The translations under genes were made by a program, and so were the position numbers. The notes under the pieces are model-generated. The model was given only the letters and a program-made list of their open reading frames with translations, was not told where the DNA came from and ran no database searches. A DNA stretch of 64,000 nucleotides from NCBI GenBank assembly GCA_030524425.1, contig JAUNGN010000010.1, positions 1 to 64,000 on the forward strand, in the 5' to 3' direction. The DNA is from Clostridia bacterium. Its GTDB lineage: Bacteria > Bacillota > Clostridia > Lachnospirales > CAG-274. Shown here piece by piece: positions 42,607-51,633 of this stretch. How positions within the stretch are numbered: position 1 is the stretch's first letter; the number at the start of each line of letters is the position of its first letter.

Positions 42607-43551
42607 ATGAAACTAAAAAAATTAACGGCAATTGCTTTTTTAGGCTGTTTAGTGCTTTCAGGCTGCGGCAGCAGGGGTGAAGTACTGCCTGAAAATGTGG
42701 GTAATACTGACGGCAACATTACTAACATAGGAAGCGTTTGTCAGAGAGGTGACATTGTTTATTATCAGAATGATAAGGATAATTTCTCTATTTACAAGTC
42801 TGTTAAGGGCAAAGAGGGTGTCAAGCTTAATGACGGCACAAGCTATTTTATAAATGCAGTTGGTGATTATGTATACTATGTACATGAGGACAGTGACTTC
42901 CACGTTTTCAGAATGAAAACAGACGGCAGTGAAAATACTGAAATCATTAAGCAGGCCGCTTATTATATGACGGTTTATAATGATAAAATTTATTATGTTA
43001 ATTATGATGATAATCAGGCAATTTACAGGGCAAATACTGACGGCAGTGAGAATGAAAAAATAGTGGAGGCACAATGTTATTATCCTATTATTGCCGAGAA
43101 TTCTCTTTTCTATGTGGATTACAGTAATGACGGCAGGATTGTAAGGGCAGAGCTTGACGGCAGTTCGCCTAAGGTTTTGGATGATAAGAATCCTATAACT
43201 GCTGCTTATCTTAACTATGACAATGGTAAGCTTTATTATACCAATGCCACAAAGGAAGCTTCGGATTCAAAAACAGCTTATGCTAATTATATTCTGAGTT
43301 ATGATCTTACTTCAGGTGCGGTAAGCACTGTTGTCGAGGAACCTTGTGCCGATGTAAATGTTTATGACGGAAGAATTTATTATTCATCTCTTAACACAAG
43401 CAGGGTTTACAGCTGTGATTTAAACGGGGAAGATGTTAAGCTTGAATATGACAGCAATGGTATTTTTCTGAATACCACTTCCGATGATTTATATTGCTAT
43501 GTTAAGCTGCAGAACAAAGACCCTTATATTGAAAAGGTTTCAATCAGGTAA
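42607..43551 (+). CDS. Lipoprotein with DUF5050-type beta-propeller-like repeats
   Basis: A 314-residue exported protein. The signal peptide ends in a lipobox (LSGC, Cys about residue 20). The rest is built of repeats such as DYVYYVHEDSDFHVFRMKTDGSENTEI and DKIYYVNYDDNQAIYRANTDGSENEKI, the DUF5050 pattern (YY..., IYR...TDGS), probably forming a beta-propeller. Its function is unknown. Odd: it lies 27 bp after fhs and 63 bp before folD on the same strand, apparently within the C1-folate operon. Confidence 0.75.
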   Translation: MKLKKLTAIAFLGCLVLSGCGSRGEVLPENVGNTDGNITNIGSVCQRGDIVYYQNDKDNFSIYKSVKGKEGVKLNDGTSYFINAVGDYVYYVHEDSDFHVFRMKTDGSENTEIIKQAAYYMTVYNDKIYYVNYDDNQAIYRANTDGSENEKIVEAQCYYPIIAENSLFYVDYSNDGRIVRAELDGSSPKVLDDKNPITAAYLNYDNGKLYYTNATKEASDSKTAYANYILSYDLTSGAVSTVVEEPCADVNVYDGRIYYSSLNTSRVYSCDLNGEDVKLEYDSNGIFLNTTSDDLYCYVKLQNKDPYIEKVSIR

Positions 43552-43614
43552 TGTCAAAGGTGACGGGTGGGGAATACTCCGCCCGTATTCTATATTTAAA
43601 AGGAGAGAAATAAA

Positions 43615-44466
43615 ATGGCTCATATTATTGATGGTAAGGTTATATCTGTGCAGATTAAGGACGAGGTTAAGTCTATGGCGGAGGAGCTTAGTGCAAAAGG
43701 CATAGAGCCTTGTTTAGCGGTAATACTGGTTGGTGATAATCCGGCAAGTCAGGTTTATGTAAGAAATAAAAAGAAGGCTTGTGAGTACTGCGGTATAAAG
43801 TCATTAAGCTATGAATTGAGTGCTGAAACTACGGAAGAAGAGCTTTTAAGCCTTATTGATGAGTTAAATGCCCATAAGGAATGTAATGGTATATTGGTAC
43901 AATTGCCATTGCCAAAGCATATTGATGAAAATAAGGTCTTATTAAGAATATTGCCTGAAAAGGATGTTGACGGTTTTCATCCTTACAATGCAGGTCTTTT
44001 AAGTATCGGCAAGGCTGATTTAAAGGCCTGCACGCCTGCAGGCTGTATTGAACTCATTAAAAGAAGCGGTGTTGATATTACAGGCAGGAACTGTGTTGTT
44101 GTAGGAAGAAGTAATATTGTAGGCAAGCCTGTAGGTATGCTTTTGCTTGCCGAAAACGGTACTGTAACAACATGCCATTCAAAGACTAAGGATATTAAAG
44201 CTGTTTGTAAAGAGGCTGATATTCTTGTGGCAGCTGTAGGTATCCCTAAGTTTGTTAAGGGGGATATGGTTAAGGAAGGTGCCTGCGTTATAGATGTAGG
44301 TATTAACAGAATGGACAACGGCAAGCTTTGCGGTGATGTGGACTTTGATGAGGTTTGTAAGAAAGCGGGTTACATAACTCCTGTTCCGGGCGGTGTAGGA
44401 CCTATGACTATTGCTATGCTTATGAATAACTGTATTGTAGCTTGCAGGAAGCAGAACAATTTATAA
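43615..44466 (+). CDS. folD: Bifunctional methylenetetrahydrofolate dehydrogenase/cyclohydrolase
   Basis: A 283-residue enzyme that interconverts methylene- and formyl-THF through methenyl-THF. The active-site Lys in VYVRNKKKACEYCGIKS, the GILVQLPLPKHI stretch, KDVDGFHPYNAGLL and the Rossmann segment VVVGRSNIVGKPVGMLL are present, as is the PVPGGVGPMTIAML end. AAAAGGAG precedes the ATG. Confidence 0.97.
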   Translation: MAHIIDGKVISVQIKDEVKSMAEELSAKGIEPCLAVILVGDNPASQVYVRNKKKACEYCGIKSLSYELSAETTEEELLSLIDELNAHKECNGILVQLPLPKHIDENKVLLRILPEKDVDGFHPYNAGLLSIGKADLKACTPAGCIELIKRSGVDITGRNCVVVGRSNIVGKPVGMLLLAENGTVTTCHSKTKDIKAVCKEADILVAAVGIPKFVKGDMVKEGACVIDVGINRMDNGKLCGDVDFDEVCKKAGYITPVPGGVGPMTIAMLMNNCIVACRKQNNL

Positions 44467-44470
44467 AGGC

Positions 44471-44508
44471 ATAAGGCGGGGGCACTGCATTTGCAGTGCC
44501 CTCAGCCT
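44471..44508. terminator. Hairpin between convergent folD and thiE
   Basis: GGGCACTGCA (44480-44489) pairs with TGCAGTGCCC (44492-44501), 10 bp perfect with a 2-nt centre. No U tract follows, so terminator strength is uncertain. Confidence 0.5.
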
Positions 44509-44565
44509 GATTACTATCAGAAAGCCCATATGAAATAATGCTTTTATTTTTCTTAGACAATATAA

Positions 44566-45102
44566 TTATTTCATGGCTTCACTCATCATACACACACCTT
44601 CAGCACCGGCTTCAATACAGCCTTGGGAATTTTCTTCATTTACTCCTCCCAATGCATACACAGGTATACTGACGCCTTTGCATATATCCTTAAGCCATTG
44701 CAGTCCTCTTGGATTAACATTTTCCTTGCATTTTGTTGCAAATACAGGACTCGCCGTTATATAAGATGCCCCCAGTATTTCAGCTTCCTGAGCTTCCTTA
44801 AGACTATGTATTGAAACCCCTATAATTTCATAGTCATTAAGTCTGTTAATTTCATCTTTAAATATATTAAAGGGTAAATGTATTTTATAGTATTTAAGCA
44901 TTTCACATACCTTTACATGGTTATGGAGTATAACTTTATTGCTTAGTTCTGTTGCCGTATCGGCAAGAGAAAGGTATGCCTCAAAGGGCAGATCCTTTTC
45001 TCTTAAAATAATATGGTGGTAGTCTGAGGCATCAAGCTTTGTAATTTTTTCTAAAAGATTAGAGCAGAGTTTTCTGTTTGTTATTGCAATTTTCTTGTAC
45101 AT
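44566..45102 (-). CDS. thiE: ThiE/TenI-family thiamine phosphate synthase-like protein
   Basis: A 178-residue TIM-barrel protein. The phosphate-binding ILREKDL and the C-terminal glycine-rich YALGGVNEENSQGCIEAGAEGVCMMS are shared by ThiE and TenI. It is short for ThiE (about 210), so it could be the TenI thiazole tautomerase. Its place at the end of thiSFGHE supports thiamine synthesis, where ThiE joins HMP-PP and HET-P. The frame starts at 45102. Confidence 0.75.
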   Translation of the reverse strand: MYKKIAITNRKLCSNLLEKITKLDASDYHHIILREKDLPFEAYLSLADTATELSNKVILHNHVKVCEMLKYYKIHLPFNIFKDEINRLNDYEIIGVSIHSLKEAQEAEILGASYITASPVFATKCKENVNPRGLQWLKDICKGVSIPVYALGGVNEENSQGCIEAGAEGVCMMSEAMK

Positions 45103-45131
45103 AATATATTTCGTTCCTTTATTGTGAAAAT

Positions 45132-46304
45132 TTAAACATATATATATTCGCTCATTACGGGCTGTAGGCCCTGTGTCTTTATAGCTTCATAAACTTCTTT
45201 AACATTTCTTCCGTCACTTATTTCAAACTGCTCATCACCTTTTTTTTCATTATTTCCGTGACCTCCAATGCCTACATCAACACCTGCTGAAATCTTTGTT
45301 GCGGCAATTTTAATTGAATTATCTCTGAAACGTGCACATTCTCTTGTTGATATTGTCATACTTGCAAAAGGCAGGAATATTCTGTAAGCACACATTACCT
45401 GCAAAAGCTGTGGTTCATGTACGTCTTTTGGATTAATTTTGTCATTGTTTATAATAGGTCTTAATCTTGGACATGAAAAGGCAATATCTGCATGAGGATA
45501 TTTCTGCTGTATGAGGCAGGCATGAGTTCCTGTTGCAAAGGCGTCTTTTCTGAAATCTGAAAGTCCCAAAAGCGCAGCAAAACCGACACCTCTCATACCG
45601 CCTCTTATTGCTCTTTCCTGTGCATTTAATCTGTAAGGAAAAATTCTTTTGTGTCCTGCAAGGTGGAGAGTTTCGTATTTGTCTGAGTCATAGGTTTCCT
45701 GAAATACTGTTACATAGTCGGCACCGCACTGGTGTAAATAGCGGTATTCATCGGTATTCATAGGATAAACTTCAAGTCCTGTTACCTTAAAATATTTCTT
45801 GGCTATTTTGCAAGCTTCGCCTATGTACTCCACATTGGACATTTTTTTGCTTTCTCCTGTAAGTATAAGTACTTCCTCAAGTCCTGTTTCCGAAATAGCC
45901 TTCATTTCTCTTTCTATTTCCTCTGTATTAAGCTTTGCCCTGTGTATTTTGTTGTGACAGTTAAAACCGCAGTAAATACAGTAGTTTTCACAATAGTTAG
46001 CAATGTAGAGCGGCGTAAACATCTGTATGCTGCTGCCAAAGTGCTTTTCTTTTTCAAGCTGTGCTCTCTGGGCAATTTCCTCAAGCATGGGAAGTGCGGC
46101 AGGTGAAAGGAGAGCACCAAAGTCATCAAGGCTTAATACATCCTTTTCAAGTGCTGTTTTTACATCCTCTGCCGTGTATCTGCCGGCATCGTAGCTTTCC
46201 ATTGCTGCAATTACCTTATCCTGTATTTCTGAGCCTATATCCTCCATATCTGGAAGATATGTCATGTGGTCAATTCTTAATTCCGGGTTTGTTAATTCGT
46301 CCAT
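45132..46304 (-). CDS. thiH: 2-iminoacetate synthase (radical SAM)
   Basis: A 390-residue radical-SAM enzyme that cleaves tyrosine to dehydroglycine for the thiazole ring. The Cys motif is in CENYCIYCGFNC. Downstream, LRPIINNDKINPKDVHEPQLLQVMCAYRIFLPFASMTISTRE is typical of ThiH. It replaces the aerobic ThiO route, in keeping with an anaerobe. It is 166 bp from thiG, with repeat-like palindromes in between. Confidence 0.95.
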   Translation of the reverse strand: MDELTNPELRIDHMTYLPDMEDIGSEIQDKVIAAMESYDAGRYTAEDVKTALEKDVLSLDDFGALLSPAALPMLEEIAQRAQLEKEKHFGSSIQMFTPLYIANYCENYCIYCGFNCHNKIHRAKLNTEEIEREMKAISETGLEEVLILTGESKKMSNVEYIGEACKIAKKYFKVTGLEVYPMNTDEYRYLHQCGADYVTVFQETYDSDKYETLHLAGHKRIFPYRLNAQERAIRGGMRGVGFAALLGLSDFRKDAFATGTHACLIQQKYPHADIAFSCPRLRPIINNDKINPKDVHEPQLLQVMCAYRIFLPFASMTISTRECARFRDNSIKIAATKISAGVDVGIGGHGNNEKKGDEQFEISDGRNVKEVYEAIKTQGLQPVMSEYIYV

Positions 46305-46470
46305 TTTTATTTCTCCTTACTAATAAGTTGTTGTTTATATGACAGTTTATCTTGTTTAATACGCAAATGCAAACATTTGCTGTAACCCCTCAGTCTGGCT
46401 CAAGGAGCCAAGAAACTGTTTTTGCCAATAGCAGTACAAACAACATAGGGAACTGTCCCCTATGTTGGTT
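46305..46470. repeat. Palindrome-rich gap inside the thi operon (REP-like copy 2)
   Basis: Seen: CAACATAGGG/CCCTATGTTG around ACTGTC at 46441-46467, related to the palindrome at 38874-38906. GGCTC-AAGGA-GCC and GCAAATG/CATTTGC inverted repeats lie nearby. It may be an insertion of a small palindromic repeat between thiG and thiH, and the genes on both sides are intact. Confidence 0.5.
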
Positions 46471-47235
46471 TTAATCATGTAAAAATCCTGTAAGGGGTGA
46501 TGAGGCGCTTGCTTTATCTCTGACTCTTCCCATGCCTGATATATAAGCAATTCTGCCAGCTTCAACAGCTTTTTTAAATGCTTCGGCCATAGCAGGAATA
46601 TTGCCGGCTGTTGCAATAGCTGTGTTAGCCATAACTGCGGCGGCGCCCATTTCCATAGCCTCGCAGGCATGGGAGGGTCTGCCTATACCTGCGTCTACAA
46701 TAACAGGCAAATCAACCTCTTCAATTAAAATCTTAATAAATTCCTTTGTAACAATGCCCTTGTTAGTGCCTATAGGGGCGCCTAAGGGCATAATAGTTGC
46801 GGCACCGGCATTCTTTAAATCTCTTGCAACATTAAGGTCGGGATACATATAAGGCATTACAATAAAGCCCTCATTAGCCAGTATTTCCGTTGCTTTAATT
46901 GTTTCGTGATTATCGGGGAGAAGATATTTGGAATCTCTCATAATTTCAATTTTAATAAAGTCACCGCAGCCCACCTCTCTTGAAAGTCTTGCTATTCTTA
47001 CAGCTTCATCGGCATTTCTTGCTCCTGACGTGTTTGGAAGAAGTGTAACTCCCTTTGGTATGTAATCCAAAATATTGTCTGCATCTGAATTTGCCCTTCT
47101 TAAAGCAAGGGTAATAATTTCGGCTCCTGCATTTTCCACTGCCGCCTTAATAAGGTCAAGGGAGTATTTGCCTGAGCCTAATATAAATCTTGAATTAAAT
47201 TCGTGACCGCCTATAATTAATTTATCATTTTCCAT
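46471..47235 (-). CDS. thiG: Thiazole synthase
   Basis: A 254-residue TIM-barrel enzyme that assembles the thiazole phosphate from DXP, dehydroglycine and ThiS-thiocarboxylate. [37 protein letters not shown], and [29 protein letters not shown] are signatures. The start at 47235 follows AAAGGAG and lies 2 bp after thiF; the longer frame reads into thiF. Confidence 0.96.
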   Translation of the reverse strand: MENDKLIIGGHEFNSRFILGSGKYSLDLIKAAVENAGAEIITLALRRANSDADNILDYIPKGVTLLPNTSGARNADEAVRIARLSREVGCGDFIKIEIMRDSKYLLPDNHETIKATEILANEGFIVMPYMYPDLNVARDLKNAGAATIMPLGAPIGTNKGIVTKEFIKILIEEVDLPVIVDAGIGRPSHACEAMEMGAAAVMANTAIATAGNIPAMAEAFKKAVEAGRIAYISGMGRVRDKASASSPLTGFLHD

Positions 47236-47237
47236 TT

Positions 47238-47867
47238 TTATATCTCCTTTATTCCAAGTAAAAATCTTAAAGCCATATTTGCCTCGTGCATTGCGCATAT
47301 ACCGACTCTTGGTGCCATAAGTCCAAGCCCCTGCTCAATGCCTGATACGCCGTCACCGCATATATAAAGCCTGTCATTTATTTTTTTTGTTGATATTGTG
47401 TTGGACGAGCCGTAACCTGCCATACCTGTGGCAGAAATAACAGCTGTGCTTTCTGTTTCGGTAAGCAGCGTGTTTATAAGCATAGCCTTGTTTTCAGCCT
47501 TGTCAAAGCATTCACACACCAGCTCATAGTCTTTAAATATTTTAGAGGCATTTTCCTCTGTTACTTTTATATTCAGGGAATCAATTTCTGCAGCGGGGTT
47601 TATTTTTCTGATTATTTTGGTAAGGGCATCGGTTTTTTTCTTGCCAATGTCTTCAATAAAATACTGCTGTCTGTTAAGGTTTGTTATATCTACATTGTCA
47701 AAGTCCACAAGAAGGAGCTTTCCTACACCTGCTCTTGCAAGGGCAACGGCAACATTTGAGCCTAAACCTCCAAGTCCTGCTATGGCAGCTTTACTGTTTT
47801 TTAATTTTTCATATATTTTTATACCATGCCGTTCAATTAAGGCATTGTTAAATTCTTCTGCCGTCAT
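47238..47867 (-). CDS. thiF: ThiS adenylyltransferase ThiF (short form)
   Basis: A 209-residue E1-like enzyme that adenylates the ThiS C-terminus. It has the nucleotide loop [39 protein letters not shown]. It lacks the E. coli-type C-terminal zinc cysteines, as in the short ThiF group of anaerobes. The start at 47867 follows GGGAGGAGG. Confidence 0.92.
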   Translation of the reverse strand: MTAEEFNNALIERHGIKIYEKLKNSKAAIAGLGGLGSNVAVALARAGVGKLLLVDFDNVDITNLNRQQYFIEDIGKKKTDALTKIIRKINPAAEIDSLNIKVTEENASKIFKDYELVCECFDKAENKAMLINTLLTETESTAVISATGMAGYGSSNTISTKKINDRLYICGDGVSGIEQGLGLMAPRVGICAMHEANMALRFLLGIKEI

Positions 47868-47868
47868 G

Positions 47869-48066
47869 TCAGCCTCCTCCCACAAATGTTACAATTTCCA
47901 ATGTATCGCTTTCACTTATAACGTAGGTTTCATATCTGCTTTTTGGCAAAATACTGCCGTTAAGCTCAATGGCTACAAGGTCAGGTCTGTAGTTATGGCA
48001 GGAAAGATATTCCTTAACTGTCATACCTTTTGCTTTAATTTCTTCCTTGCCGTTAATTACTGTCAT
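47869..48066 (-). CDS. thiS: Sulfur carrier protein ThiS
   Basis: A 65-residue ubiquitin-fold protein ending VTFVGGG; the C-terminal Gly-Gly is adenylated by ThiF and thiocarboxylated. The start at 48066 follows AAAGGAG; the longer frame runs through the riboswitch. It is the first gene of thiSFGHE. Confidence 0.93.
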   Translation of the reverse strand: MTVINGKEEIKAKGMTVKEYLSCHNYRPDLVAIELNGSILPKSRYETYVISESDTLEIVTFVGGG

Positions 48067-48089
48067 AAATTCACTCCTTTTATTAAAAT

Positions 48090-48182
48090 AAAAAAAGGAC
48101 ACACAAAGGAAGCTGTACATTTGGCTGTACATCCTGCACCTTACAGTTTTTACCTGCGGTGGTGCACCCCTTTGTGTGACCT
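48090..48182 (-). promoter_or_regulatory. HMP-PP riboswitch (thiS motif), terminator-embedded
   Basis: On the minus strand, GGTCACACAAAGG (plus 48181-48169) pairs with CCTTTGTGTGTCC (plus 48109-48097) over 12 of 13 bp, directly followed by seven Us. The stem itself is the terminator and encloses two further helices: TGCACC/GGTGCA and TGTACA/TGTACA. An aptamer built into a terminator stem just before thiS is the hallmark of the HMP-PP riboswitch. I did not check the conserved bases against the published model. A TPP riboswitch is not a match. Confidence 0.7.
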
Positions 48183-48200
48183 TAGTCATCATCTGTGGCT

Positions 48201-48229
48201 ATTTTAACAAATTATAGTATTATTGTCAA
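48201..48229 (-). promoter_or_regulatory. thiSFGHE promoter
   Basis: On the minus strand TTGACA (plus 48224-48229), 17 bp, TAAAAT (plus 48201-48206). The start near 48194 is just before the riboswitch. Confidence 0.8.
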
Positions 48230-48324
48230 GGAATTGTAAGATAAAAATGCTTGTTTTAATAATGAAATTATTGTATACTTATAAATTGATTAAGTGCTGT
48301 ATTTTAGATTGCGGAGAGTTTTGT

Positions 48325-49047
48325 ATGAAGAAGAAAATAATGACTGCGGCAGGATTAATTCTTACTGCCTTTATGCTGTGGTTTTCACTTATTAATAATT
48401 TTAATATAGGCATTCTTATACCTATGATAATTGGTGTTATAATTGCCGTATGGTGTTATCTGCCCGATAATAATGTTATTAAGCAGCTGAAAAGACTGTT
48501 TATATTTTTTACCGGAATACTTGTTGTGTTTATGATTTTTGTGGGTGTTATGGCTCAGACAAATTCTGCTGAATTTGATGAGGATGCCGTTATTGTCCTT
48601 GGCTGCGGATTACACGGAACTGTGCCAAGCGGCAATCTTGCAGACAGGCTTAATAAGGCTGTTGAATATAACAGCAAAAATCCTGATGCTGTTATTGTAG
48701 TAAGCGGTGGTCAGGGACCACAGGAAGAATGCACCGAAGCAGAGGCAATGTATAAATATCTGGTTGAAAAGGGTGTATCTGATGATGTTATAATACAGGA
48801 ATCAAAGGCAACATCCACAAATGAAAATTACAGATTTTCAAAGGAAATTCTTGATGATATTTTGGGGGAGGATTATGAAGTTGTGTATATCACAAATTCC
48901 TTCCATTCCTACAGGGCGGGAGAGCTTGCAAAACTTAATGGTCTTAATGCAAAGGCATATAATGCAAGAACTAAGTTTTCCTCTCTTATACCAAATTATT
49001 GCAGGGAGGTTTTTGCTGTAATACAGCTTTGGGTGTTTGGCAGATAG
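48325..49047 (+). CDS. YdcF/SanA-like DUF218 membrane protein
   Basis: A 240-residue protein with three N-terminal hydrophobic segments (about 5-80) and a DUF218 domain (about 90-230; DAVIVLGCGLHGTVPSGNLADRLNKAVEY, then VVSGGQGPQEECTEAEAMYKYL, then SKATSTNENYRFSKEIL). Members are implicated in envelope or vancomycin sensitivity traits (SanA), but the biochemical role is unknown. The start at 48325 has a weak GGAGAG site. The next gene overlaps its frame only in an unused extension. Confidence 0.8.
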   Translation: MKKKIMTAAGLILTAFMLWFSLINNFNIGILIPMIIGVIIAVWCYLPDNNVIKQLKRLFIFFTGILVVFMIFVGVMAQTNSAEFDEDAVIVLGCGLHGTVPSGNLADRLNKAVEYNSKNPDAVIVVSGGQGPQEECTEAEAMYKYLVEKGVSDDVIIQESKATSTNENYRFSKEILDDILGEDYEVVYITNSFHSYRAGELAKLNGLNAKAYNARTKFSSLIPNYCREVFAVIQLWVFGR

Positions 49048-49066
49048 ATTATCAGGAGGTGAGAGC

Positions 49067-49831
49067 ATGGCCTATGAAAGCTTTGCTAAGGTATATGACA
49101 GGTTTATGGAGGATACTCCTTATGACCGATGGACTGAATATTTAAAGGAAATTTTTAAAAGACACGGACTTATAAATAATACAAATATTGTGGCTGATTT
49201 AGGCTGCGGTACCGGCAATATAACAGAAAGACTTGCTGAAAACGGCTTTGATATGATAGGCATTGATATTTCGGAGGAAATGCTTGCCAAGGCTATTGAA
49301 AAATCCGAGGAAAAGGGTCTTGATATTCTTTACCTTAATCAGGATATGAGAGAGTTTGAGCTTTATGGTACTGTTGATGCTATTGTTTCTCTTTGTGACA
49401 GTATTAATTATATTACAGAGCCTGATGATTTGCTGGAAGTGTTTAAGCTTGTTAATAATTATCTTGATCCTAACGGGCTTTTTGTATTTGATTTAAATAC
49501 TGTTTATAAATTTGAAAGTGTTTTAGGCTGTAATTCCTTTTGTGAAACTACGGAGAATTCAGCTTACACCTGGGAAAATTACTATGATGCGGAAGAACAT
49601 ATAAATGAATTTTATACTAACTTTTTTATAGAAAATGAAAATGGTCTGTATGAAAGGCATGAAGAATTTCATTATGAAAGAGGATATGAAATTGACCATA
49701 TTATTGCTCTTTTGGAAGAAGCGGGACTGGAGTTTGAAGCCTGTTATGACGAACTGACATTTCACGAGCCTACGGAAAGAAGTCAAAGAATATTTTTTGT
49801 TGCAAGAGAAGTTACGAAAGGAAGAAAATAA
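49067..49831 (+). CDS. Class I SAM-dependent methyltransferase
   Basis: A 254-residue methyltransferase of the small-molecule type. Motif I is VADLGCGTGNITERLAENGFDMIGIDISEEML, and a YDRFMEDTPYDRWTEY N-terminus resembles the CHP-type methyltransferases near DUF218 genes. Substrate unknown. The start is ATG 49067, following AGGAGGTG. Its stop is 1 bp before hslO. Confidence 0.85.
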   Translation: MAYESFAKVYDRFMEDTPYDRWTEYLKEIFKRHGLINNTNIVADLGCGTGNITERLAENGFDMIGIDISEEMLAKAIEKSEEKGLDILYLNQDMREFELYGTVDAIVSLCDSINYITEPDDLLEVFKLVNNYLDPNGLFVFDLNTVYKFESVLGCNSFCETTENSAYTWENYYDAEEHINEFYTNFFIENENGLYERHEEFHYERGYEIDHIIALLEEAGLEFEACYDELTFHEPTERSQRIFFVAREVTKGRK

Positions 49832-49832
49832 A

Positions 49833-50702
49833 ATGGATTATATTTTAAGAGCAACTGCAGGAAACGGCTCTGTAAGAGTTTTTGTTGCTGATACAAGAGA
49901 AACTGTTGAAAAAGCATTTGAATATCATAAGACATCACCTGTTATTTCAGCAGCCTTGGGAAGAGCACTGACAGGTGCCGCAATGATGGGTTCTATGCTT
50001 AAGGAAGAGGATGATATGCTTACATTGCAGATTAAGGGTGACGGTCCTGCCGGAACCATTACCGTTACATCTGACAGTAAGTCAAGGGTTAAAGGTTATG
50101 CAGGCAACCCAAGAGTTGATTTGCCTTTAAGAGAAGACGGAAAGCTTGATGTAAGCACTGCTGTCGGCAAGGGTACATTGACCATAATGAAGGATATGGG
50201 AATGAAAGAGCCGTATGTGGGACAAATTCCTTTGACATCAGGTGAAATTGCCGAAGATTTGACATATTATTTTGCAAAGTCTGAGCAGACACCTTCTGCC
50301 GTTGCTTTAGGTGTTCTTGTGGATAAGGATTACACAATTAAACAGGCAGGAGGATTTATTATTCAGCTTATGCCTGAAGCTGATGAGGACACAATTTTCT
50401 CTCTTGAAATAAAGCTTCATGAAATGGAGCCTGTTACTGAAATGCTTGAAAAGGGTATGACGCCTGAGGATATTATGGACTATCTTATAGGAGATTTGGA
50501 GCCTAATATTTTAGACAAGGTGCCTGTTGAATATTACTGCAGCTGTTCAAGGGACAGGGTTGAAAGAGCATTGGTTTCCCTGGGTAAAAAAGAACTTGCC
50601 AAAATTATTGAAGAAGACGGCAAAGCTGTGCTTCACTGTCATTTTTGTAATAAAGATTATGAATTCAGCGAAGATGACCTGCTGAATCTTATAAGGGAAT
50701 GA
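49833..50702 (+). CDS. hslO: Hsp33 redox-regulated chaperonin
   Basis: A 289-residue chaperone activated by oxidation. The N-terminal domain (ALGRALTGAAMMGSMLK; LQIKGDGPAGTITV) is typical. The C-terminal zinc site has the CSCS and CHFC pairs, the four cysteines that form disulfides under stress. The start at 49833 follows AAAGGAAG and overlaps nothing. Confidence 0.95.
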   Translation: MDYILRATAGNGSVRVFVADTRETVEKAFEYHKTSPVISAALGRALTGAAMMGSMLKEEDDMLTLQIKGDGPAGTITVTSDSKSRVKGYAGNPRVDLPLREDGKLDVSTAVGKGTLTIMKDMGMKEPYVGQIPLTSGEIAEDLTYYFAKSEQTPSAVALGVLVDKDYTIKQAGGFIIQLMPEADEDTIFSLEIKLHEMEPVTEMLEKGMTPEDIMDYLIGDLEPNILDKVPVEYYCSCSRDRVERALVSLGKKELAKIIEEDGKAVLHCHFCNKDYEFSEDDLLNLIRE

Positions 50703-50742
50703 AAAAAATTAAAAAAAAATTAAAAAAATATTAAATAAATGG

Positions 50743-50771
50743 TTGACTACAGCCAAAAAATAGTTTATAAT
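50743..50771 (+). promoter_or_regulatory. rpsU promoter
   Basis: TTGACT at 50743-50748 and TATAAT at 50766-50771 with a 17-bp spacer. Confidence 0.8.
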
Positions 50772-50840
50772 TTTTTAGTGTGCAATATTGGATTCTCAGG
50801 TTGCCGCAGGATTGATGAAACCGGAGGGAGGGAAGTAACA

Positions 50841-51017
50841 ATGTCTGAGGTTAGAGTTAAGGAAAATGAGTCATTAGATAGCGCTCTTCGTCGTTTCAAG
50901 AGAAACTGTGCTAAAGCCGGTATTATGGGCGAGGTAAGAAAGAGAGAGCATTATGACAAGCCTAGTGTAAAGCGTAAGAAGAAGTCTGAAGCTGCAAGAA
51001 AGCGTAAGTATAACTAA
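50841..51017 (+). CDS. rpsU: 30S ribosomal protein S21
   Basis: A 58-residue basic protein ([29 protein letters not shown]...[13 protein letters not shown]), standard S21. GGAGGGAAGT precedes the start; the longer frame upstream crosses the promoter. It is followed after 35 bp by yqeY, a common partner. Confidence 0.96.
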   Translation: MSEVRVKENESLDSALRRFKRNCAKAGIMGEVRKREHYDKPSVKRKKKSEAARKRKYN

Positions 51018-51052
51018 TTTATCTTTAATTTACACAAAGGATAGTGATTATT

Positions 51053-51505
51053 ATGTCATTGAAGGAACAGCTTTTTAATGACTTAAAAACTGCAATGAAG
51101 GAAAAGGATACTGTAAGAAAGGAAGTTATCCAGATTGTTCGTGCAGGTGTTCTTCAGATTGAGAAGGACCAAAAAATTGATAACCTTGATGACGATAGTG
51201 TTTTAACTGTTATTTCCAAGGAAATTAAAAAAATTAATGATGTTATGCCTGATTTTGAAAAGGCACAGCGTCAGGACTTGATAGATGAGGCAAACAAGAA
51301 GATTGAGCTTTTGAAGGCTTACCTTCCCGAGCAGTTGTCAGAAGCTGAAATTGAGGAAATTGTAGCTGAAACTATTAAGAATGTTGGTGCTGTATCTGTA
51401 AGGGATATGGGCAAGGTAATGGGTTCTGTTACGGCTAAGACTAAGGGCAAGGCTGATAACAGGCTTGTTAGCGATGTAGTAAAGAAGATGCTGCAGAACT
51501 TATAA
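51053..51505 (+). CDS. yqeY: GatB/YqeY domain-containing protein
   Basis: A 150-residue helical protein of the YqeY family, related to the tail domain of GatB. MSLKEQLFNDLKTAMKEKDTVRKEVIQIVRAGV and the ISVRDMGKVMGSVTAKTKGKADNRLVSDVVKKML-type end are typical. It may bind tRNA, but this is not proven. It is in operon with rpsU. Confidence 0.88.
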   Translation: MSLKEQLFNDLKTAMKEKDTVRKEVIQIVRAGVLQIEKDQKIDNLDDDSVLTVISKEIKKINDVMPDFEKAQRQDLIDEANKKIELLKAYLPEQLSEAEIEEIVAETIKNVGAVSVRDMGKVMGSVTAKTKGKADNRLVSDVVKKMLQNL

Positions 51506-51512
51506 TGAATCG

Positions 51513-51538
51513 GGACCGATTACTGTCGGTCCTTTTTT
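51513..51538 (+). terminator. Terminator of rpsU-yqeY
   Basis: GGACCGA (51513-51519) pairs with TCGGTCC (51526-51532), followed by six Ts. Confidence 0.9.
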
Positions 51539-51633
51539 GATATAAAGAATAAATGAAAAGTTAAAAATATATTGCAAAAATATTAAATTTAATGTAAAAT
51601 AATATCATATAGAATTTTAGGAGGAAAAAAATT

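Noticed and set aside
48090-48182. TPP riboswitch or T-box before thiS
   Set aside because: The TPP signatures (CUGAGA, ACCUGAU...) are absent. A GGTGCACCACCGCAGG stretch looked T-box-like but lacks the UGGNACCGCG core. The terminator-embedded three-helix layout fits the thiS motif better.
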